Shown here in pieces: positions 7,812-11,808 of a stretch of DNA of 11,808 nucleotides (within the stretch, counting starts at the first letter, position 1; each line of letters begins with the position of its first letter). Made by a program: the position numbers and the translations under genes. The notes beneath the pieces are model-generated. The model made no database searches. It was not told the origin of the DNA and saw only the letters and a program-made list of their open reading frames with translations. Origin of the DNA: Deltaproteobacteria bacterium RIFCSPLOWO2_12_FULL_60_16 (lineage in GTDB: Bacteria; Desulfobacterota; Binatia; UBA9968); assembly GCA_001798565.1 (NCBI GenBank), contig MGSR01000027.1:1-11808 (forward strand). The letters are read 5' to 3'.

Positions 7812-7847
7812 AAACCTCTTCTTATCAATGGGAAGAGGTTTTTTTTT
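7812..7847 (+). terminator. Intrinsic terminator of the SAM-I riboswitch (expression platform)
   Basis: A perfect 10-bp stem, 7812-7821 with 7832-7841, around a 10-nt loop, running into nine Ts at 7839-7847. Its 5' arm is shared with the antiterminator helix formed with 7797-7809. The first ATG follows only 11 nt after the T run. Confidence 0.95.
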
Positions 7848-7858
7848 GGCCGTAGATC

Positions 7859-8653
7859 ATGAGTGTTCGTCTTACACCTGAGCAGATCGAGCGCTACAGC
7901 CGCCAAATCATGATTCCCGACGTCGGCGGCAAAGGACAGATCCGCCTCCGTCAGGGCCGGGTCTTGATCATCGGGGCCGGAGGGCTGGGATCGCCGGCGG
8001 CCTTTTATCTGGCCGCAGCCGGAGTCGGCACGCTGGGGCTGGTGGACAGCGATCGCGTCGATCTCTCCAACCTCCAACGGCAGATTCTGCATTCGACGGC
8101 GGACCTGGGCCGGGAAAAGGTCGCCTCCGCCAAGGACAAACTCGCCCGGCTAAACCCGGAGGTAGAGATCCTCGCCTTTCCCGTGCGCCTGGACGAAAAA
8201 AACGCGGCGGATCTCATTGCCGGCTATGATTTTATCGTCGACGGCAGCGATAATTTTGCCACGAAGTTCTTGGTCAACGACGCCGCTGTGGCTCTCGGCA
8301 AAGCGTTTTCCCACGCCGGGATCGTGCGCCTGCAGGGCCAGACCATGACCGTGATTCCCGGCAAGGGCGCCTGTTACCGCTGCCTGTTCAAGGACCCGCC
8401 CGCTCCGGGCGAGATCCTCAACTGCCAGCAGGCGGGCATCCTCGGGGCGATTGCCGGGACTATAGGCTCGATCCAGGCCACGGAAGCGATCAAATACCTG
8501 ATCGGCATGGAAGAAGAGCTGCTGGTGGATCGTCTGCTGACCTACGATGCCACAGCTATGAGGTTCCATACCATCGAGGTGCGAAGAGATCCCCGGTGCG
8601 GCGCCTGCGGCGACAACGCAAGGGGCGAGCGGAAGCTCCGTTCGATGGCTTGA
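7859..8653 (+). CDS. moeB: MoeB/ThiF/HcyF-type sulfur-carrier adenylyltransferase (E1-like)
   Basis: A 264-residue cytoplasmic enzyme that uses ATP to adenylate the C-terminal glycine of a ubiquitin-like sulfur carrier. Visible features are ERYSRQ at 11-16, the nucleotide-binding GAGGLGS at 39-45, VDSDRVDLSNLQRQILH at 62-78, DGSDN at 128-132, a zinc site of four Cys (172, 175, 247, 250; CYRC and CGAC) and the conserved crossover Cys189 in ILNCQQAG. It ends after the zinc site, so there is no rhodanese domain as in MoeZ/MOCS3 and sulfur must come from another donor or free sulfide. No clear Shine-Dalgarno sequence precedes the ATG. With a carrier gene two positions downstream and SAM-I control, it probably serves amino-acid sulfur transfer like HcyF. 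A molybdopterin or thiamine role remains possible. Confidence 0.93.
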   Translation: MSVRLTPEQIERYSRQIMIPDVGGKGQIRLRQGRVLIIGAGGLGSPAAFYLAAAGVGTLGLVDSDRVDLSNLQRQILHSTADLGREKVASAKDKLARLNPEVEILAFPVRLDEKNAADLIAGYDFIVDGSDNFATKFLVNDAAVALGKAFSHAGIVRLQGQTMTVIPGKGACYRCLFKDPPAPGEILNCQQAGILGAIAGTIGSIQATEAIKYLIGMEEELLVDRLLTYDATAMRFHTIEVRRDPRCGACGDNARGERKLRSMA

Positions 8654-8669
8654 GCAGAAAGGAAGGACC

Positions 8670-9938
8670 ATGAGTTTCGTCAGAGGGCTTCAATGCAGAG
8701 AATGCGGCCAAGGGTATCCCAAGGAACCGCTGCATGTTTGTGAAACCTGCTTCGGTCCCCTGGAGATCGTCTATGACTACGACGGAATCAAGAAGGCGAT
8801 CAGCCGGGAAAAAATCCTCTCGCGCCCGAAGAGCCTGTGGCGCTACCGGGAGCTTTTACCGATCGACGGAGAGCCCCAGGCCGGACTCTATTCAGGCTTC
8901 ACGCCGCTCGTGCGCGCCCACAGGCTGGGAGAGGCCCTGGGCGTGAAAGAGCTCTATATCAAAGACGACTCGGTGAACCACCCCACGTTCTCGTACAAGG
9001 ACCGGGTGGTGTCGGTGGCCATCTCCAAGGCCATCGAGTTCGGATTCGATACGGTTTCGTGCGCCTCCACGGGCAACCTTGCCAACTCGGTCGCCGCGCA
9101 CGCGGCCAAGGCCGGCCTGAACTGCTACGTCTTTATTCCCGACGGCCTGGAACAGGGAAAGATCATCGGCTCGGCCATCTACGGGCCACGCACCATCTCG
9201 ATCAAGGGGAATTACGACGATGTCAACCGGCTGTGCAGCGAGATCGCGGACAAGTACGGCTGGGCCTTCGTCAACGTCAACTTGAGGCCCTACTATGCCG
9301 AGGGGGCGAAGACGCACGCCTTCGAGATCGCCGAACAGCTCGGCTGGAAGCTGCCGCGCCATGTGGTGGTCGCTTCGGCGGGAGGGACCATCCTCCCCAA
9401 GCTCGCCAAGGCCTTCAAGGAGCTCAAGCAGGTCGGGCTGATCGACGGCGGCAATTGTAAGATCTATTCTGCCCAGGCGAGCGGCTGCGCCCCCATCGTC
9501 CAGGCCTTAAAGAAAGGCACGGATCTTATCAGTCCGGTGAAGCCGAACACCATTGCGAGCTCCATCGCCATCGGCAATCCGGCGGACGGCTACTACGTGC
9601 TTCAGGCGGTGCGGGAGTCCGGCGGATGGGGCGAGGCGGTCACCGACGAAGAGATCCTCGATGGCATCAAGCTCCTCGCTCGCACCGAGGGAATTTTCAC
9701 CGAGCCGGCGGGCGGGACCGAGGTGGCGGTGACAAAAAAGCTGATCCAGCAGGGAAGGATACCGCGCGACGAATCCATCGTCATCAGCATCACGGGCAAC
9801 GGCTACAAGACCCTCGAGGTGGTAGCGCGGAGCGTGGAGCAGCCCTTCAAGATCCAGGCGAGTCTCTCAAGCTTCGATGAGCTTTACCTCCAGCTTGCCC
9901 AGCCGGCCCAGGGAAAGGCGCTGGCAGGCGAAGGCTGA
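8670..9938 (+). CDS. thrC: Threonine synthase-like PLP enzyme with N-terminal zinc ribbon
   Basis: A 422-residue fold-type II PLP enzyme. Threonine synthases convert O-phosphohomoserine and water to threonine and phosphate. The N terminus is a four-Cys zinc ribbon (C9, C12, C24, C27). The PLP lysine is Lys110 in HPTFSYKDR, with Tyr where classical ThrC has Phe (SFKDR). The phosphate-binding loop is STGNLANS at 133-140. AAGGAAGG lies just before the ATG and the gene starts 16 nt after the MoeB-like stop. In this operon, beside a sulfur carrier and under SAM control, the family name may mislead: an enzyme activating O-phosphohomoserine could accept sulfur instead of water and give homocysteine. 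That is inference; ordinary threonine synthase or a cysteate-synthase-like role are alternatives. Confidence 0.85.
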   Translation: MSFVRGLQCRECGQGYPKEPLHVCETCFGPLEIVYDYDGIKKAISREKILSRPKSLWRYRELLPIDGEPQAGLYSGFTPLVRAHRLGEALGVKELYIKDDSVNHPTFSYKDRVVSVAISKAIEFGFDTVSCASTGNLANSVAAHAAKAGLNCYVFIPDGLEQGKIIGSAIYGPRTISIKGNYDDVNRLCSEIADKYGWAFVNVNLRPYYAEGAKTHAFEIAEQLGWKLPRHVVVASAGGTILPKLAKAFKELKQVGLIDGGNCKIYSAQASGCAPIVQALKKGTDLISPVKPNTIASSIAIGNPADGYYVLQAVRESGGWGEAVTDEEILDGIKLLARTEGIFTEPAGGTEVAVTKKLIQQGRIPRDESIVISITGNGYKTLEVVARSVEQPFKIQASLSSFDELYLQLAQPAQGKALAGEG

Positions 9939-9948
9939 AAAGCGTGCC

Positions 9949-9977
9949 TTGAAAGGTTCCCAAGGAAGGTTTATAAA
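9949..9977 (+). promoter_or_regulatory. Putative internal promoter ahead of the sulfur-carrier gene
   Basis: TTGAAA at 9949-9954, a 17-nt spacer and TATAAA at 9972-9977 form a near-consensus sigma-70 promoter in the 72-nt gap after the threonine-synthase-like gene. Transcription would start at about 9984, giving a short leader that contains the strong ribosome binding site TAAGGAGG at 9997-10004. It would let the carrier, CysM-like and NIL genes be made when the riboswitch is off. Confidence 0.5.
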
Positions 9978-10010
9978 AAAGTATCCATAGGGTCTTTAAG
10001 GAGGCTGACT

Positions 10011-10289
10011 ATGACGGTGCGTGTTCGTGTGCCAACGCCCCTTCGCAAATTCACCAACGGGGCCGATGAAGTGAATGGCCAGGGCGGCAATGTCCGCGCC
10101 CTGGTGGAAGACTTGGACCGGCAGTTTCCAGGAATCAAAGAGAGAATCTGTGATGAAACGGGAAAGGTCCGCCGCTTTGTGAATGTCTATGTCAACGGCG
10201 ATGACATTCGATTCTTGCAGAACTTGGAAACCTCTCTCAAAGAGGGGGACGCCATCTCGATTGTCCCTGCCATAGCAGGCGGGGCCTGA
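10011..10289 (+). CDS. CysO/MoaD/ThiS-family sulfur carrier ending in Gly-Gly-Ala
   Basis: A 92-residue ubiquitin-fold sulfur carrier. It resembles Mycobacterium tuberculosis CysO in length and in stretches I remember (VRVPTPLR near the start, RRFVNVYVNGDDIRF at about 54-68, and an end of the form IVPAIAGG). In such carriers the terminal Gly is adenylated and turned into a thiocarboxylate that delivers sulfur to a PLP enzyme. Here the stop follows one extra codon, so the protein ends AGGA. The terminal Ala must be removed before activation, as known for HcyS-Ala of Wolinella; no protease gene is in the window. TAAGGAGG at 9997-10004 is a strong ribosome binding site. The gene is less GC-rich than its neighbours. 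Confidence 0.93.
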   Translation: MTVRVRVPTPLRKFTNGADEVNGQGGNVRALVEDLDRQFPGIKERICDETGKVRRFVNVYVNGDDIRFLQNLETSLKEGDAISIVPAIAGGA

Positions 10290-10309
10290 GATTTGGTCGA
10301 GATCCATTC

Positions 10310-11311
10310 ATGATTACGTCCATCACCGCCCGCGCACTGGCCCGTGAAGCCGCCGTGGAGCCGAGGATCGCCAATTCCGTTCTCGATCTGGTGGGCAACA
10401 CCCCCGTGCTTCAGATCGGCAGGATCGCCCAGGGGCTATCCCCGGCGGTACGAATCTTCGCCAAGCTGGAGGGATTCAATCCGGGCGGCTCGGTGAAAGA
10501 CCGTCCGGCCCTGAAGATGGTCCAGGAAGGGATCCGCTCAGGAAAACTCGCGGCGGGAAAAAGCATCATCGACTCGACTTCGGGAAACACGGGCATCGCC
10601 CTGGCGCTGATCGGCAGGGTCCTGGGCTATCCGGTGGAGCTGGTTATGCCCTCCAACGTGAGCACCGAGCGGAAGCGCATCATCGCGGCGCTCGGGGCGA
10701 AAATCATCTTCAGCGATCCGCTGGAGGGATCGGACGGCGCGATCCGCCTGTGCCGCAAGGTCCTGGAAGAAAACGCCGACAAATACTTCAAGCCCGATCA
10801 ATATTTCAACCCGATGAACCCGCAGGTCCACTACGAAACCACCGGTCCGGAGATCTACCGCCAGACGGGCGGGGAGATCACCCACTTTATCGCCGGGATC
10901 GGCACCGGCGGCACGATCATGGGCGCCGGCCGATACCTGAAAGAGAAAAACCCGAGGATCCGGGTCATCGCGGTCGAGCCGGACGATGCGCTGCACGGGC
11001 TCGAAGGGCTAAAGCACATGGCGAGTTCCATCGTTCCGGGGATCTACGATGAAAAAGCGCTGGACGAAAAAATCGCCATCTCCACCGAAGACGCCTATGC
11101 CATGGTCTACCGGCTGGCCCAGGAGGAGGGGCTTCTGGTCGGGCAGTCTTCCGGCGCTGCCATGCATGCCACTCTGCGGATTGCCAGGAAACTCAGGTCC
11201 GGCACCTTGGTGACGGTTTTTCCCGATTTCGGCGACAAGTATCTGACCACCAATCTTTGGGTGGGATGGCGTGACAAGATGTCGGTCGGGAATCTCAACT
11301 TTTCCATTTGA
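10310..11311 (+). CDS. cysM: CysM/CysK-family PLP-dependent synthase (carrier-linked cysteine synthase-like)
   Basis: A 333-residue fold-type II PLP enzyme of the cysteine synthase/cystathionine beta-synthase family. Visible features are LVGNTP at 27-32, PLP Lys63 in NPGGSVKDRPA, TSGNTG at 90-95, PSNVSTERKR at 114-123, HYETTGPE at 174-181, the phosphate loop GTGGT at 198-202 and QSSGAA at 279-284. SVKDRPA, the STERKR region and the HYxTTGPE stretch recall mycobacterial CysM, which takes sulfur from CysO thiocarboxylate. The position after AVEP, where mycobacterial CysM has an Arg for O-phosphoserine, is Asp225 here, so the acceptor may be O-acetylserine or a homoserine ester. It starts 20 nt after the carrier gene with a weak ribosome binding site. 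The first 20 or so residues precede family similarity. Confidence 0.9.
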   Translation: MITSITARALAREAAVEPRIANSVLDLVGNTPVLQIGRIAQGLSPAVRIFAKLEGFNPGGSVKDRPALKMVQEGIRSGKLAAGKSIIDSTSGNTGIALALIGRVLGYPVELVMPSNVSTERKRIIAALGAKIIFSDPLEGSDGAIRLCRKVLEENADKYFKPDQYFNPMNPQVHYETTGPEIYRQTGGEITHFIAGIGTGGTIMGAGRYLKEKNPRIRVIAVEPDDALHGLEGLKHMASSIVPGIYDEKALDEKIAISTEDAYAMVYRLAQEEGLLVGQSSGAAMHATLRIARKLRSGTLVTVFPDFGDKYLTTNLWVGWRDKMSVGNLNFSI

Positions 11312-11322
11312 ACCGCCCAGCG

Positions 11323-11580
11323 ATGAAACGCCAAAAAGAAAAAGTCTGTGAGAGAATCTATCTGACCTTTCCGAAGGAGCTGGTCAAGGAGCCGATCGTC
11401 TGCTTGCTGGCGAAAAAATTCGACATCGTCTTCAACATCCGGGGATCGACGGTCACCCCGGAGATGGCCCTAGTGGCGCTGGAAATCGACGGCGAGCGCG
11501 GGGAAGTGGACAGGGCGGTTCACTGGCTCAAAGAAAAGGGCGTCATGGTCGAGCCGATCGAGAAAAACGTCATCGAGTAA
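11323..11580 (+). CDS. Stand-alone NIL-domain protein
   Basis: An 85-residue protein that is essentially one NIL domain (RIYLTFPKELVKEPIVCLLAKKFDIVFNIRGSTV... with the family's N-I-[LR] core at about 38-40). NIL domains are known as the methionine-sensing C-terminal domain of the importer ATPase MetN, and in ferredoxin-fused proteins tied to homocysteine synthesis in methanogens. ATG 11323 lies 11 nt after the CysM-like stop; a TTG at 11308 overlapping that stop is an alternative giving five more residues. As the last gene of a SAM-regulated sulfur operon it could be a small methionine or homocysteine sensor, or a subunit of the synthase. No catalytic residues are recognised. Confidence 0.85.
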   Translation: MKRQKEKVCERIYLTFPKELVKEPIVCLLAKKFDIVFNIRGSTVTPEMALVALEIDGERGEVDRAVHWLKEKGVMVEPIEKNVIE

Positions 11581-11637
11581 CCCAGCTCGGTTTCCTTCCA
11601 AACAAGTAAACAATTCGGTCGAGCGCCACTATCATAA

Positions 11638-11758
11638 CCGCCGGCCCGGGGGGCTATCGAGGGTCCGATGCGTCAGTCGAGGAGTTTCAAGCGTATGTTC
11701 GGTACAGCGTACCACAGGTCTATCGCATCGGACCTGAGAGAGCTTCTCGGGCCGGCTG
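11638..11758 (+). repeat. Long imperfect inverted repeat, possible structured RNA or mobile repeat
   Basis: Arms 11638-11672 and 11724-11758 are complementary at 27 of 35 positions, including an uninterrupted 11-bp run GTCCGATGCG next to the loop side and GCCGGCCCG near the base. Four of the eight mismatches are G.U pairs if transcribed on the plus strand. The 51-nt loop holds a second hairpin GGTAC/GTACC at 11701-11713. It lies 57 nt downstream of the last sulfur gene. No T run follows directly, so it is not a standard terminator. Confidence 0.6.
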
Positions 11759-11772
11759 ACGGCAGATAGGCC

Positions 11773-11790
11773 TTTTTCAGCAGGCTGCTA
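11773..11790. repeat. Short palindromic motif TTTTTCAGCAGGCTGCTA, likely dispersed repeat
   Basis: AGCAG-G-CTGCT at 11779-11789 is a perfect odd palindrome preceded by five Ts. I recall similar CTTTTTCAGCA..CTGCTA strings as dispersed non-coding elements in several GC-rich bacterial genomes, but cannot verify that here. The rest of 11581-11808 holds no gene. Confidence 0.35.
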
Positions 11791-11808
11791 TTGGACTGTG
11801 GCCGAGAT

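Noticed and set aside
11638..11758. Integron attC site
   Set aside because: The size and inverted-repeat layout fit loosely, but the conserved GTTRRRY/RYYYAAC ends are absent and no integrase or cassette is near.
1..11808. CRISPR array, tRNA, rRNA or complete insertion sequence
   Set aside because: I saw no regularly spaced direct repeats, no tRNA or rRNA signature and no transposase in any frame.

Overview
The window is two divergent gene clusters read outward from a control region at about 7516-7858, with non-coding flanks at both ends. GC content is high (roughly 60% by eye). The mix of a SAM-I riboswitch with its own terminator, MmgE/PrpD paralogues, an iron/phosphonate-type binding-protein ABC importer and a Mycobacterium CysO/CysM-like sulfur module suggests an uncultivated soil, sediment or groundwater bacterium, for example Rokubacteria/NC10, Tectomicrobia, Binatota or another 'deltaproteobacterial' lineage. 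That placement is a low-confidence inference; no rRNA or other marker gene is present.

Left cluster (minus strand, 7515 down to 111). Six genes in probable operon order: two tandem MmgE/PrpD-family proteins (overlapping by 25 nt), a periplasmic substrate-binding protein with a signal peptide, a fused two-domain (12-TM type) permease, a TOBE-containing ABC ATPase whose ATG overlaps the permease stop (TAATG), and an SGNH/GDSL esterase lipoprotein. The layout suggests uptake of a small anionic or metal-complexed substrate coupled to dehydratase/isomerase-type catabolism. The substrate cannot be read from the sequence.

Right cluster (plus strand, 7859 to 11580). A well-formed SAM-I riboswitch (aptamer 7688-7805, antiterminator 7797-7826, terminator 7812-7847) sits in front of five genes: a MoeB/ThiF-type E1-like adenylyltransferase, a zinc-ribbon threonine-synthase-like PLP enzyme, a CysO/MoaD-like sulfur carrier, a CysM-like PLP enzyme and a stand-alone NIL-domain protein. 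This looks like a protein-thiocarboxylate sulfur-assimilation module under control of SAM, the end product of methionine synthesis. The carrier ends in Gly-Gly-Ala rather than Gly-Gly. The E1-like enzyme cannot activate that end until the Ala is removed, as in the HcyS-Ala/HcyD homocysteine pathway of Wolinella, yet no JAMM protease and no MetY-type sulfhydrylase lie in the window. My main hypothesis is that one of the two fold-type II PLP enzymes, possibly the threonine-synthase-like one, takes the sulfhydrylase role and makes homocysteine (or cysteine) from a phosphorylated or acylated amino-acid acceptor.

Flanks. 11581-11808 holds no gene. It contains a long imperfect hairpin (about 35 bp stem, several G.U pairs, a second hairpin in its loop) and a short palindromic motif that resembles a dispersed repeat. 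1-110 holds no supported gene, only a 21-base stretch resembling one arm of that hairpin.
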